A DNA stretch of 64,000 bases from Agrobacterium tumefaciens (GTDB lineage Bacteria > Pseudomonadota > Alphaproteobacteria > Rhizobiales > Rhizobiaceae), in the NCBI RefSeq assembly GCF_000834635.1, contig NZ_JXQV01000006.1, positions 282,081 to 346,080 of the forward strand, in the 5' to 3' direction. Below are positions 18,785 through 27,694 of the stretch, in pieces; the stretch's first letter is position 1, and the number at the start of each line of letters is the position of its first letter. Under the pieces are notes generated by a model. The model worked only from the letters and a program-made list of their open reading frames with translations. It did no database searches and was not told the origin of the DNA. Both the position numbers and the translations under genes were made by a program.

Positions 18785-20560
18785 TTGTTGTACGATTTCG
18801 ATTTCGGCCCCTTGGTTCTGAAAGACGCAACCCTGTTTCGCCTTTGGGCGCCGCTGCAGCAATCCGTTGTGCTGAAGCTGGAGACCGGTGAGCAATATGA
18901 CATGGAGCCTAAGGGCGATGGCTGGTTTCACCACACATTGCCGGGCGTGGGTGCGGGCACGCTCTACCGTTTCCAGTTGGCTGACGGGCAGGTGATACCG
19001 GATCCGGCATCGCGGTTTCAGCCTGAAGATGTGCATGGCCCCAGCGAAGTGGTTGATGTGACCAATTACGTCTGGAAAACCGAAAGCTGGAGCGGGCGAC
19101 CTTGGGAAGAGATGGTCATTTATGAGCTGCACCCGGGCACTTTCACGCAGGATGGTAGCTTTCTCGCAGCCATCGAGAAGCTCGACCATCTGCGCCAACT
19201 CGGCATAACCGCCATTCAGCTGATGCCGACAGCCGATTTTCCCGGCAGCTATGGCTGGGGCTATGATGGCGTTATGCCCTATGCGCCCGAAAGCAGCTAT
19301 GGCCGCCCGGAAGACCTGCTGAAATTCGTTGATGAAGCACATGCACGCGGCATCTGCGTGTTTATGGATGTGGTCTACAATCATTTCGGCCCAGACGGCA
19401 ATTACATGCCCGCCGTCGCACCGCTATTTACCGAGCACCACTCGTCCCCTTGGGGCATGGGCATCAATTATGACGATGAAGGCTCTGACCAGATCCGCGA
19501 ATTCGTCATTCAGAACGCGATCTATTGGATAACGCAGTTTCGCATTGATGGACTGCGATTGGATGCCGTGCATCAGATCAAGGACGATAGCAGTGAACAT
19601 CTGATTGTCGAACTCGCACGGCGTGTCCGTGACGCTGCGGGCAGACGTCATGTTCATCTGATCGTCGAAAACGAAAATAATGACAGCGATCTGCTGGTGC
19701 GCGGCGAAGACGGCCAGCCGAAGCACTTCACGGCGCAGTGGAACGATGATGTGCACCACGTACTGCACGTCGCGGCCACCGACGAGACCTTCGGCTATTA
19801 TCAGGAATATGTCGGCAATGACGACAATGTCGGCCGGGCGCTTGCGCAGGGCTTTGTTTTTCAGGGCGAGCATATGCCTTATCGCGGCGAGGCGCGTGGC
19901 AAACCGAGTGAACATCTTTCGCCGCTGGCCTTCATATCCTTCATTCAAAACCATGATCAGATCGGCAACCGTGCCAATGGCGACAGGATGGCATCCTATA
20001 TCGCTGCGGAACCCTTGAAGGCCATCGCTGCGATCTACCTTCTGGCACCACAGGTTCCGATGCTGTTCATGGGTGAGGAATGGGGAGCCAAGGAGCCCTT
20101 TCCGTATTTCTGTCAGTTCGATGAGGATCTGAATGAAAAGGTCCGTGAGGGCAGGCGCAAGGAAATGTCACGTCTGCCGGGCTTCGACGGCGACAATGTT
20201 CCCGACCCAACAGCGCGGTCGACCTTCTTGTCAGCCAAACTCGATTGGTCGAAGTCCAAGGCGGCAGACGGCACCGAGATGCTCGCATTTTACCGATCGC
20301 TTCTCGCGTTGCGCCACGAGCATATCGTGCCTTTGCTCAGTCATGGCGAATTGAGGGGCGGCACCTTTGAAGCCAAGGGCCGTGCGGTGAAAGTGACATG
20401 GCAGATGGGTGAGACTGAGTTGGAGCTGCTGGCCAACCTGTCCAACGACATCGTGGCAATCGGATCGAGCGCTGGAGAACAGCTCTATGCATTCGGCGAT
20501 GTTGAGGCTGATCGCCTCGGCCCATGGTCCGTTCTGTGGCACCGTCGCCACTTGACCTGA
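18785..20560 (+). CDS. treZ: Malto-oligosyltrehalose trehalohydrolase
   Basis: A 591-residue GH13 enzyme that releases trehalose from maltooligosyl-trehalose, the second step of the TreYZ route. Residues about 1-95 form the N-terminal beta domain (FRLWAP), then the barrel: YELHPGTFT, GYDGVMPYAPESSYGRPEDL, DVVYNHFGPDGNY. The catalytic residues are D in GLRLDAVH (about 259), E in VENEN (about 294) and D in QNHDQIGNR (about 389). I place the start at TTG 18785 because AGAGAG precedes it by seven bases and it fits the family length; ATG 18713 or 18572 would add an unconserved leader. No treY partner is adjacent. Confidence 0.93.
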   Translation: MLYDFDFGPLVLKDATLFRLWAPLQQSVVLKLETGEQYDMEPKGDGWFHHTLPGVGAGTLYRFQLADGQVIPDPASRFQPEDVHGPSEVVDVTNYVWKTESWSGRPWEEMVIYELHPGTFTQDGSFLAAIEKLDHLRQLGITAIQLMPTADFPGSYGWGYDGVMPYAPESSYGRPEDLLKFVDEAHARGICVFMDVVYNHFGPDGNYMPAVAPLFTEHHSSPWGMGINYDDEGSDQIREFVIQNAIYWITQFRIDGLRLDAVHQIKDDSSEHLIVELARRVRDAAGRRHVHLIVENENNDSDLLVRGEDGQPKHFTAQWNDDVHHVLHVAATDETFGYYQEYVGNDDNVGRALAQGFVFQGEHMPYRGEARGKPSEHLSPLAFISFIQNHDQIGNRANGDRMASYIAAEPLKAIAAIYLLAPQVPMLFMGEEWGAKEPFPYFCQFDEDLNEKVREGRRKEMSRLPGFDGDNVPDPTARSTFLSAKLDWSKSKAADGTEMLAFYRSLLALRHEHIVPLLSHGELRGGTFEAKGRAVKVTWQMGETELELLANLSNDIVAIGSSAGEQLYAFGDVEADRLGPWSVLWHRRHLT

Positions 20561-20712
20561 CATATGCGCTTCTTCTTACCCCTCGAAAACATCTGACAGA
20601 GGCCGATCACGAGCAATTGCCTAAAATCATTATTTTGGGCGCGATGTTCTTATCGTAATTGCCGCTGCGGTGCAGTATGACGGATGATGACAACGATGAG
20701 GAATGATGTCGC

Positions 20713-22797
20713 ATGCGCATAAGGTACGGTCTCTTTTGGTTGGCATTTTCCATTGCGTCTTCTGCGCAGGCACAACAGCCGGCTTCTCCGCCAGTGCTGG
20801 AACCCACTCAAGTTCAGGCCCAGGCGGCCAATCTCAGTGCGCAGTTTCTTGGCCGCTACGCCTATAAGACCGTGCCGCTCGATGATGTGCTGTCCGGACA
20901 CATCATGTCAAAATTCATCAAGTCGCTCGATCCCGACCGGATGCTGTTCATGCAGAGCGATATTGACAAGTTCAACGCAGACAGCACGAAGATCGATGAT
21001 GCGATCCTCAACGAAGATCTCGAAATACCGTTCTCGATCTTCAACAGCTACACGCGCCGTGTCGTGGACCGCATGACGTTTGCGCGCGCCGAGCTGAAGC
21101 AGAATTTCGATTTCACCGTGCGTGAAGAATACCCCATATCACGCGAAGACGCGCCATGGGCCACGACGCAGCAGCAGAGTGACGATCTCTGGCGCAAGCG
21201 CGTCAAGAGCGATTGGCTTCGCCTGAAACTGGCAGGCCAGGCCGATGCCGCAATTCGTGAGACGCTGGACAAGCGCTACAAGAACATTCTGGACCGGGTT
21301 TATCCGTACAAGAGCGACGATGTGTTCCAGTCCTTCATGGCGGCCTATACGACGTCTGTCGATCCGCACACGGATTACTTTAGCGCGTCCGCTTCCGCAG
21401 AGTTCGACATTTCGATGAAGCTGTCGCTTGTCGGCATTGGCGCAGTGTTGCAGGAGCGGGATGGCTACACCACCATTCGGGAGCTGGTGGCCGGTGGGCC
21501 GGCACAGCTTTCTGCCAAGCTTGCGGTGGGAGATCGCATTGTCGGCGTAGGGCAGGGCGAGGATGGTCCGATCAAGGAAGTCGTCGGCACGCGTCTCGAT
21601 GAGGTCGTGCAGATGATCCGCGGTGCAGTCGGCTCGGTCGTGCGTCTCGATATCTTGCCCGCGGAATCTGGCAGCAGTGGTGGCCACCGCGTCATCAGCC
21701 TTGTCAGAGACAAGGTCAGCCTTGAAAAGCAGGCGGCCAAGAAGACGATCCTGTCCGTCAAGAATGGCGATGCCACCTCAAAGATCGGCGTCATCACCCT
21801 TCCAACATTTTACGAAGACTTCGAAGGTCGCCGCAAGGGTGACAAGGATTACCGCAGCGCCAGCCGCGACGTGGCTAAGTTGCTGGCTGAGCTGAAGCAG
21901 GACGATGTCTCCGGTGTGCTGTTCGATCTTCGTGACAATGGCGGCGGTTCGCTTGCCGAAGCCATCGACCTGACAGGTCTCTTCATCGGCAAGGGTCCCG
22001 TCGTTCAGCAGAAGGACGCTGAAGGCAATGTGAAGGTTGAGAGCGACGATATGACGGCACCGGCCTGGAGCGGTCCGCTGGGCGTGTTAATCAATCGCGG
22101 CTCGGCCTCGGCGTCCGAAATCTTTGCCGCAGCCATTCAGGATTACGGCCGTGGCATCATCATCGGTGAACCCTCTTTTGGAAAAGGCACAGTCCAGACC
22201 GTTGTCGATCTGGACCGCGTTGCCCGCAACACCAAGCCCGAACTTGGTCAGCTGAAATTGACCATCGCGCAGTTCTTCCGCGTTGATGGTGGCACGACAC
22301 AGTTGCAAGGCGTGGTGCCGGATATCAGCCTGCCTGGGTTCCTTGACCCAACGGCAATCGGTGAGTCCAGCTATGACAATGCTCTGCCATGGACGAAGAT
22401 CAAGCCAGCCAAATATACCCTGCAGGGTGACCCGGACAAGTTACTGCCGACCTTGCAGGCAAAGCATGATGCGCGGATCAAGACCGACCAGGATTTCCAG
22501 CGGTTCGTTGAAGATATTGCTGATCTGAAGGCTGTGCGGGAAAAGAAGACCATTTCGCTCAATGAAATCGAGCGCAGAGCCGAAATGGCGGAAACCGAAG
22601 CCAAGATGAAAGCGCGTGCCGAAAGCGGGACGGGCCTCGTTCGTGAAAACGATGACGGACTTCAGGCCAATGAGCGTAGCATCACGGCAAACATCGCAAT
22701 CGAAAATGCGCGAAAGAATGCAAAGGACGTGTTGCAAAACGAAGCAGCAGCCATCGTTGTCGATCTGGCTGAAGCGGCACCCGCCAAAACGCGATAA
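20713..22797 (+). CDS. prc: Carboxyl-terminal processing protease (Prc/Tsp)
   Basis: A 694-residue periplasmic S41 protease. A signal peptide (LFWLAFSIASSAQAQ) is followed by the Tsp N-terminal domain, a PDZ domain (about residues 235-320; GIGAVLQERDGYTTI, AVGDRIVGVGQG) and the protease core (GVLFDLRDNGGG). The Ser/Lys dyad lies in NRGSASASEIFAAAIQDYGRG (Ser near 465) and SFGKGTVQ (Lys near 490), matching the E. coli arrangement. It degrades or trims periplasmic proteins from the C-terminus. It ends at a strong hairpin shared with the convergent DUF3597 gene. Confidence 0.95.
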   Translation: MRIRYGLFWLAFSIASSAQAQQPASPPVLEPTQVQAQAANLSAQFLGRYAYKTVPLDDVLSGHIMSKFIKSLDPDRMLFMQSDIDKFNADSTKIDDAILNEDLEIPFSIFNSYTRRVVDRMTFARAELKQNFDFTVREEYPISREDAPWATTQQQSDDLWRKRVKSDWLRLKLAGQADAAIRETLDKRYKNILDRVYPYKSDDVFQSFMAAYTTSVDPHTDYFSASASAEFDISMKLSLVGIGAVLQERDGYTTIRELVAGGPAQLSAKLAVGDRIVGVGQGEDGPIKEVVGTRLDEVVQMIRGAVGSVVRLDILPAESGSSGGHRVISLVRDKVSLEKQAAKKTILSVKNGDATSKIGVITLPTFYEDFEGRRKGDKDYRSASRDVAKLLAELKQDDVSGVLFDLRDNGGGSLAEAIDLTGLFIGKGPVVQQKDAEGNVKVESDDMTAPAWSGPLGVLINRGSASASEIFAAAIQDYGRGIIIGEPSFGKGTVQTVVDLDRVARNTKPELGQLKLTIAQFFRVDGGTTQLQGVVPDISLPGFLDPTAIGESSYDNALPWTKIKPAKYTLQGDPDKLLPTLQAKHDARIKTDQDFQRFVEDIADLKAVREKKTISLNEIERRAEMAETEAKMKARAESGTGLVRENDDGLQANERSITANIAIENARKNAKDVLQNEAAAIVVDLAEAAPAKTR

Positions 22798-22802
22798 ACG
22801 CT

Positions 22803-22834
22803 AAAAAACCCCGAGGCTCATATGAGGCTCGGGG
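22803..22834 (-). terminator. Rho-independent terminator, mainly for the minus-strand gene
   Basis: CCCCGAG and CTCGGGG form the outer stem (22809-22815, 22828-22834) with an inner CTC-ATAT-GAG. On the minus strand six T residues follow; on the plus strand only a short CTTCGTTT follows, so it may act weakly for prc too. Confidence 0.85.
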
Positions 22835-22854
22835 CTTCGTTTCAAATATCGATA

Positions 22855-23319
22855 TCAATCGAGAAGGTCGGCTGGAACCTTGCCGCCGTTTTCGGACAGC
22901 TTCTTCATCAGCGCCTTGTGCAGCCATGTGTTCATCTCGGCCGAGCCATTCAGGTCTCCGGTATAACCGAGTTCCTGCGCCAGTTCCTTGCGCTCGGCAA
23001 GACTTGCATCCATGCCCAGCGCCTTCATCAGATCAACGATGGAGCGCTTCCATTCCAACTTCTGCCCGCTGTTCTTAACGGCTGCATCGAGCTGCGCCGC
23101 TACGTCCACGGTCTCAGCGGTTGGTCGCGAAGGGCTAGCTGGCGCGGTGCCAGAGGTCTTCGGAACCTCGCCGCCGGTGCCGCCGATTGGTGGTGCCGTT
23201 GTTGCAGGCTCCGGAATGGTAGATGGGGCAGGCGTTGGTTCTGCTGCACTGGGTGATGCCGGTGCCGCTGTGGCCGGACCACCGAAAATCGCGTCTTTGA
23301 TCTTGCTGAAAATACTCAT
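22855..23319 (-). CDS. DUF3597 domain protein
   Basis: A 154-residue protein of unknown function. MSIFSKIKDAIFG at the N-terminus is followed by an Ala/Pro/Thr-rich linker (about residues 14-70), then a conserved helical DUF3597 domain (LEWKRSIVDLMKALGMDASLAERKELA, LGYTGDLNGSAEMNTWLHKAL). GGAGAG precedes the chosen ATG; the frame is open further upstream but that part looks non-coding. The C-terminal part resembles a LysM-linked domain of proteins in Rhizobiales and Burkholderiales. It is convergent with prc. Confidence 0.85.
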   Translation of the reverse strand: MSIFSKIKDAIFGGPATAAPASPSAAEPTPAPSTIPEPATTAPPIGGTGGEVPKTSGTAPASPSRPTAETVDVAAQLDAAVKNSGQKLEWKRSIVDLMKALGMDASLAERKELAQELGYTGDLNGSAEMNTWLHKALMKKLSENGGKVPADLLD

Positions 23320-23544
23320 TTTTCTCTCCTCGCTGCGTTTGATCTCCCCCGACAAACGGCTGCGGAGTCCTTTGCGTTCCGGCGAAAAAAGAGAAAACCT
23401 ATATTTGATGCGTTGCACGACGGCAACGCTTTCATAAAAGCCTTTATTAGCACCTGACAAATATCAAAAATTGTCTCGACAGTTTCGCGTGTCTGAGGCG
23501 ATATGCGACTCATCGGCGGGGGCTGATCTTGAAAGGTCTTTTAT

Positions 23545-24258
23545 ATGTACCGCGCTATCAAAATTGCTGGCCTTCTGGGGCTTCTTGCGACATCCGCTCA
23601 TTCCGCAGACATGGCCGTTCAGAGCGAGCCTGCTGTTGTTGCCAATCCAGGCGGCTTTTATCTGGGAACACTGAGCAGCCTGACATTCCTTGATGACACC
23701 GGCTTTGCTACTGCTGGCGGCAGCGTCAGCACGGATTACGATCTCGGCTTCTACAGCGCCCTGCGTGCTGGCTACAGCTTCGGCACATACGGCTTTGTTT
23801 CGCCACGTCTGGAACTGGAAGTTGGTTACGGCACAGCTGATGTGAATGAACACACGGTTGGTGGCGTAAACTTCGGCAATGCTTCCTTCGGTGAAGCCCG
23901 TGCAATTCAGGGCTATGTCAACGGTTACCTCGATATCGAAACCACCACAGCCTTTACGCCATATTTCGGCGGTGGCGTTGGTGCGATGAACCTTGAGCTG
24001 CACCGTCAGGGTGTCAACACCATCGCGATGGATGACGACGATACGAAGTTTGCATACCACCTCGACGCAGGCGTTGGCATCAAGCTCGACACGATCTCGT
24101 TCTTCCGCGACAGCTCGCTGTTCGCCAACACGACGTTCGATATCGGTTACCGCTACACAGCTGCTGACGATTTCGACTTCACCGGCACAGACGGCGTAAC
24201 CTCCAGCACGGATTTCAGCAGCCATGCTGTTACCATGGGCTTTAGACGCCAGTTCTAA
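23545..24258 (+). CDS. Outer-membrane beta-barrel protein
   Basis: A 237-residue protein with a signal peptide (IAGLLGLLATSAHSA). The mature chain alternates polar and hydrophobic residues and is rich in Gly, Tyr and Phe (GGFYLGTLSS, ALRAGYSFG, LELEVGYG, PYFGGGVGAMN, DIGYRYTAADDF) and ends in FRRQF, with the C-terminal aromatic residue recognised by the Bam machinery. It fits the Omp25/RopB-like small porin superfamily. GAAAGG lies upstream. Its role (surface structure or stress) is not shown. A bidirectional terminator follows. Confidence 0.88.
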   Translation: MYRAIKIAGLLGLLATSAHSADMAVQSEPAVVANPGGFYLGTLSSLTFLDDTGFATAGGSVSTDYDLGFYSALRAGYSFGTYGFVSPRLELEVGYGTADVNEHTVGGVNFGNASFGEARAIQGYVNGYLDIETTTAFTPYFGGGVGAMNLELHRQGVNTIAMDDDDTKFAYHLDAGVGIKLDTISFFRDSSLFANTTFDIGYRYTAADDFDFTGTDGVTSSTDFSSHAVTMGFRRQF

Positions 24259-24336
24259 GAGCGGAACATCGCTTCCTGTCTTGGGCATTCAGTCTGAGGC
24301 AGGGCGCGATTTTGATTGCGCAGAATATATATCGAC

Positions 24337-24367
24337 AAAAAAAGCCGGGCTGTGACCCGGCTTTTTT
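24337..24367. terminator. Bidirectional rho-independent terminator
   Basis: AAAAAAAGCCGGG, a six-base loop CTGTGA, then CCCGGCTTTTTT. The stem is flanked by A and T runs on both sides, so it can end both the outer-membrane gene and the convergent Gly-rich gene. Confidence 0.95.
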
Positions 24368-24385
24368 CTTGGCTATGGATATAAA

Positions 24386-24721
24386 TTAGTTTGCGGGGCA
24401 GTTCGTGCCCGGCGCTGTGGCTGTGCCAGTCGTTGCAGGGCCGCCATTGGTCGTGCCCTCTGCCGTCTTGCCACCACCTACGCAATTGGTGTTGTTGGTG
24501 TCGCCATTTGTACCCGAACCGTTTGTGCCGGATGCGGAGCCGCTTCCACCTGCGCCTGCGCCATTGTTGGTGCCGCCGCTGTTTGAGCCGTCAGATGCAC
24601 TCGATCCGCCGTTCGAACCAGCGCCGGAGCCCGAGCCGCCAGATCCAGAACCAGCGCCCTGCGCTACGGCGAGCGATGTGAAGCTGAGGGCAAAAACGGT
24701 TGCGATAAGATACTTTTTCAT
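24386..24721 (-). CDS. Secreted Gly/Ser/Asn/Thr-rich low-complexity protein
   Basis: A 111-residue protein with a clear signal peptide (MKKYLIATVFALSFTSLAVAQ). The mature part of about 90 residues is almost only Gly, Ser, Asn, Thr and Ala, with two Cys (NTNCVGG and TNCPAN) that could form one disulfide loop near the C-terminus. GAGGAAT lies upstream of the ATG and a strong terminator follows, which supports a real, translated gene. I do not recognise a family; a surface or matrix role would be a guess. Confidence 0.75.
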   Translation of the reverse strand: MKKYLIATVFALSFTSLAVAQGAGSGSGGSGSGAGSNGGSSASDGSNSGGTNNGAGAGGSGSASGTNGSGTNGDTNNTNCVGGGKTAEGTTNGGPATTGTATAPGTNCPAN

Positions 24722-24821
24722 GGGTATTCCTCCACTGTTTTGTTTGTCTGCAAGACCCTAACCCTGTCAGTCAGGCAGAGTTCCCAGAAACTTGAAGTGT
24801 TGATGGCTGATTATCCCGGCC

Positions 24822-25850
24822 TCAGGAAACGCTGACAGGTTTGGAGCGCAGCCTGCTGGCGGTGGCAGGGTCGGCGCGTCGGCACAGTTGCGGCGGCAGG
24901 CCTTTCATGATGAGCTCGGCATCCGAAACAGCCATGGAGCCGAGTTTGTAGAACGCATCGCGGGTTCCGCCGGTGCGGTGGGCAGAGAGCAGAAGACCGG
25001 GAATGGACCTGACAGGGTCATCGGCCGCGACAGGTTCATCTGGAAAAACATCCGTTGCGGCGCGGATATGGCCTGAAATGACCGCATCGAGCATGGCCGG
25101 GAAGTCCACGACTGCGGCACGGCTCATCAGGAGAAACGCCGAACCCGGCTGCATGGCGGCGAAATGATCCTTGCCGATAAAACCCTGATTTTCGCTGGTC
25201 ACGCTTGCGAAGACATAGACAACGCGCGATTGGGAAAACACTTGATCAAGGCTTGCCGGAATGCAGTCGAGACGCTCGATGATTTCGTTCGGCAGCCAAG
25301 GATCATAGACGTGAACCGGATTTTTGAAGGGACGGGTCAGTTCGCGCAGTTCACGGCCAAGATCACCAAAGCCGATGATTCCGATCGGGGCACCCGCATA
25401 TCGAAACGTCGCCTCGTTTCCGGCAAGGCCGTACTCCTCCACGCCGTCACGAAACTGCCGGTCGGCGATGGTGATGCCTCTGGCCAGATCGATTGCCATT
25501 CCAAGCGATGCTTCCGCGACCGGCGATGAAAAGGCCGACGCCGGTGTGATCACCCAGATGCCGCGTTCGACACAGGCCTGATAATCGATATTGGGCAGGA
25601 AGTTGGATTCCACATTGATGATCGCCTTGAGCTTTTTCGCGCGCTCAAGGCGTTCTCTGGGCATATCGGTCTGGCCGAAAATGAGAACCGTATCGGGAAG
25701 AAGGGCATCCACCTGTTCTGCAGGCATCTGCCGATCCTCGGAAATAACCAGCTCTCCCAGTTTTTCGAGACGGGCGCGAACATCGGGCTCCATAATCAGA
25801 TCGAGCGTCCTTGGCAGCGGATCGACCAGCACGATGTTGCGACCTGTCAT
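24822..25850 (-). CDS. D-2-hydroxyacid dehydrogenase family oxidoreductase
   Basis: A 342-residue NAD(P)-dependent oxidoreductase. The Rossmann motif is IGIIGFGDLGREL (about residues 153-165). The family pattern continues with AAMQPGSAFLLMSRAAVVD, DVFPDEPV and LLLSAHRTGGTRDAF, where the His-Thr-Gly segment holds the catalytic histidine. The NGxxxD region (FSSPVAEASLGMAIDL) contacts substrate. It is the last gene of the ROK-Gfo/Idh-ThuA operon, so the substrate may be a 2-keto or 2-hydroxy acid from the same sugar route. GGGAGGT precedes the ATG. Confidence 0.87.
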   Translation of the reverse strand: MTGRNIVLVDPLPRTLDLIMEPDVRARLEKLGELVISEDRQMPAEQVDALLPDTVLIFGQTDMPRERLERAKKLKAIINVESNFLPNIDYQACVERGIWVITPASAFSSPVAEASLGMAIDLARGITIADRQFRDGVEEYGLAGNEATFRYAGAPIGIIGFGDLGRELRELTRPFKNPVHVYDPWLPNEIIERLDCIPASLDQVFSQSRVVYVFASVTSENQGFIGKDHFAAMQPGSAFLLMSRAAVVDFPAMLDAVISGHIRAATDVFPDEPVAADDPVRSIPGLLLSAHRTGGTRDAFYKLGSMAVSDAELIMKGLPPQLCRRADPATASRLRSKPVSVS

Positions 25851-25897
25851 GATACCTCCCTTAACGAGACGGCATCCCTATCCGTCTCTTGTCCTCG

Positions 25898-26539
25898 TTA
25901 CCGTGCGGCCCAGTTGGCACCGCGACGGAAAATTTCTCGCATCTGCGGCACGGCGAATTCCTTCGCCACATGGCCGAGCGCCGAATAGAAGACGCGGCCC
26001 TTGCCATAGTTTCGTTTCCACGCCACCGGCATCACCACGCCATCAATCCACCAGGCGTGATCACCTGTAAATTTCGTCGTCGCCAACACCTCATTGGATG
26101 GGTCGGTGTGCATATAATACTGCTCGGATGTATAAGGGAAGTCGGTGATGCCTTCCATGATCGGATCATCGGGCCGCGTGATGTTGACCGTATAGTCGAT
26201 GATGTTGCCCGGATGCGCGACCCATTGCCCGCCAATCATGAACTGATATTCGACGCATTCGCGGAAGCTGTCTCCCGCGCCACCGTGATAGCCCGCAATG
26301 CCAACGCCGTTTTCGACAGCTGCGGCAAGGTTCTTGATCTCTTCCTTCTCGATCTTCGACATGGTGACAATCGGCACCACGAGGCTCAGATCATGCACCG
26401 AAGGGTCCGCAAACGCTTCCGTGCTGTTTTCGACGTAAACCTTGAAACCTTCTTCCTCGAGCATATCCTTGATGATGACAGAGCATTCCTGCGGCTCGTG
26501 TCCGCTCCATCCGCCCCAAACAATCAGTGCTTCACGCAT
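25898..26539 (-). CDS. ThuA domain protein
   Basis: A 213-residue protein of the ThuA (trehalose utilisation) family, a class I glutamine-amidotransferase-like fold. Conserved pieces are ALIVWGGWSGHEP, GVGIAGYHGG, YQFMIGGQWVAHPG, YMHTDPSNEVLA, MPVAWKRNYGKGRVFYSALGH. In rhizobia ThuA works with the dehydrogenase ThuB on 3-keto disaccharides. Here it follows a Gfo/Idh/MocA dehydrogenase by 17 bp, the same pairing. GAGGAAGACT lies upstream of the start. Confidence 0.93.
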   Translation of the reverse strand: MREALIVWGGWSGHEPQECSVIIKDMLEEEGFKVYVENSTEAFADPSVHDLSLVVPIVTMSKIEKEEIKNLAAAVENGVGIAGYHGGAGDSFRECVEYQFMIGGQWVAHPGNIIDYTVNITRPDDPIMEGITDFPYTSEQYYMHTDPSNEVLATTKFTGDHAWWIDGVVMPVAWKRNYGKGRVFYSALGHVAKEFAVPQMREIFRRGANWAAR

Positions 26540-26556
26540 AGTCTTCCTCCTCAGGA

Positions 26557-27657
26557 TTATTTGCCGATCTGGCCGTCAACGAGCGATTCATCCAGCGGCG
26601 CTGGACGATCAACCGCCGTGGTGATGGAAATTGTGGTGCCGGTGTCGGATGCCGTCTGGAACGCTTCCATCACCTCCAGCACATGGAGCGCAAGATCGCC
26701 ATTGGCGCGATGTTGCCGGTTGGAGCGAATGGCATGCGCCATGTCTGCAACGCCGATGGAGCGATAATTGCCATCCGCATAGGGTGAGGAAAGCTCCTGA
26801 ACTTCGAACTCGCCACCCTTCTTCAAAAGCTGGACCTCGCCACCGAAATAGTTGGGGTCAGGAACGATGAGCGTGCCTTCCGTGCCGTAGAGTTCCAGCG
26901 GCACGTGCTTGTGGCCCGCAACATCAAAGCTCATGCCAACCTGTACGACAGCGCCGTTTGCAAATGCCAAGGCACCTGCCACATGCGTGGCAATCTGAAC
27001 CGGTATCTTTTCGCCATTGCGTGGTTCGCTGGTGATGAGACGTTCGGTTCTCGGCGAAAAGGCAAAGCCTGCGACCTTGGCAACGGGTCCGAAAAGATTG
27101 ACCAGATCGGTAATGTAATAAGGCCCCATATCCAGCATCGGCCCGCCACCAACCTCGTAGTAGAAGGCGGGGTTGGGGTGCCAGCGCTCATGGCCGGGGC
27201 ACATGAATGTTGCAGTTCCACCAACCGGTGTGCCGATAACGCCCTGTTCCATCAATGTGCGCGCCGTCTGGTGGCCACCGCCCAGAAACGTGTCAGGCGC
27301 TGCGCCGATGCGCAGGTTGGCTGCTTTCGCCGCTTCTGCAAGGCGCTTGCCTTCTGCAAAATTGATGCCGAGCGGCTTTTCGGAATAGGTGTGCTTGCCA
27401 GCGTCAATCGCCCGCAAGGCCACCTCGACATGGGCCTTCGGGATGGTCAGATTGACGATGATCTCAATCTCAGGATCTGCAAACAGCTCATCCACGGATC
27501 GCGCCGGAACATTGAATTCCTCGGCTTTCGCTTTCGCCATTTCCGCATTCATGTCGGCAACGCCGCGAATGTCGAGAATGGGGAACGACGCCATGGCTTT
27601 CAGATATGCACCGGAAATATTGCCGCATCCGATGATGCCAATGCCGACTTTCTTCAT
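26557..27657 (-). CDS. Gfo/Idh/MocA family sugar dehydrogenase
   Basis: A 366-residue oxidoreductase. GIGIIGCGNISGAYLKAM is the N-terminal NAD(P)-binding motif, EKPLGINFAEGK the EKP motif with the catalytic lysine, and the C-terminal domain holds GGGPMLDMGPYYITDLVNLFGP. Such enzymes oxidise or reduce sugars and inositols, often at C3. The start at 27657 follows GGGAGAGAG; the open frame upstream of it overlaps the ROK gene and is not conserved-looking. With ThuA and a sugar ABC importer it suggests 3-keto-glycoside metabolism. Confidence 0.92.
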   Translation of the reverse strand: MKKVGIGIIGCGNISGAYLKAMASFPILDIRGVADMNAEMAKAKAEEFNVPARSVDELFADPEIEIIVNLTIPKAHVEVALRAIDAGKHTYSEKPLGINFAEGKRLAEAAKAANLRIGAAPDTFLGGGHQTARTLMEQGVIGTPVGGTATFMCPGHERWHPNPAFYYEVGGGPMLDMGPYYITDLVNLFGPVAKVAGFAFSPRTERLITSEPRNGEKIPVQIATHVAGALAFANGAVVQVGMSFDVAGHKHVPLELYGTEGTLIVPDPNYFGGEVQLLKKGGEFEVQELSSPYADGNYRSIGVADMAHAIRSNRQHRANGDLALHVLEVMEAFQTASDTGTTISITTAVDRPAPLDESLVDGQIGK

Positions 27658-27694
27658 GGTCTCTCTCCCGTCATGATATGAACCGGCTTCCTCC

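Noticed and set aside
23464..24288. A 274-codon minus-strand open frame opposite the outer-membrane protein gene
   Set aside because: The plus-strand frame has a signal peptide and beta-barrel pattern and ends before a terminator; the minus frame would run through that gene's start region.
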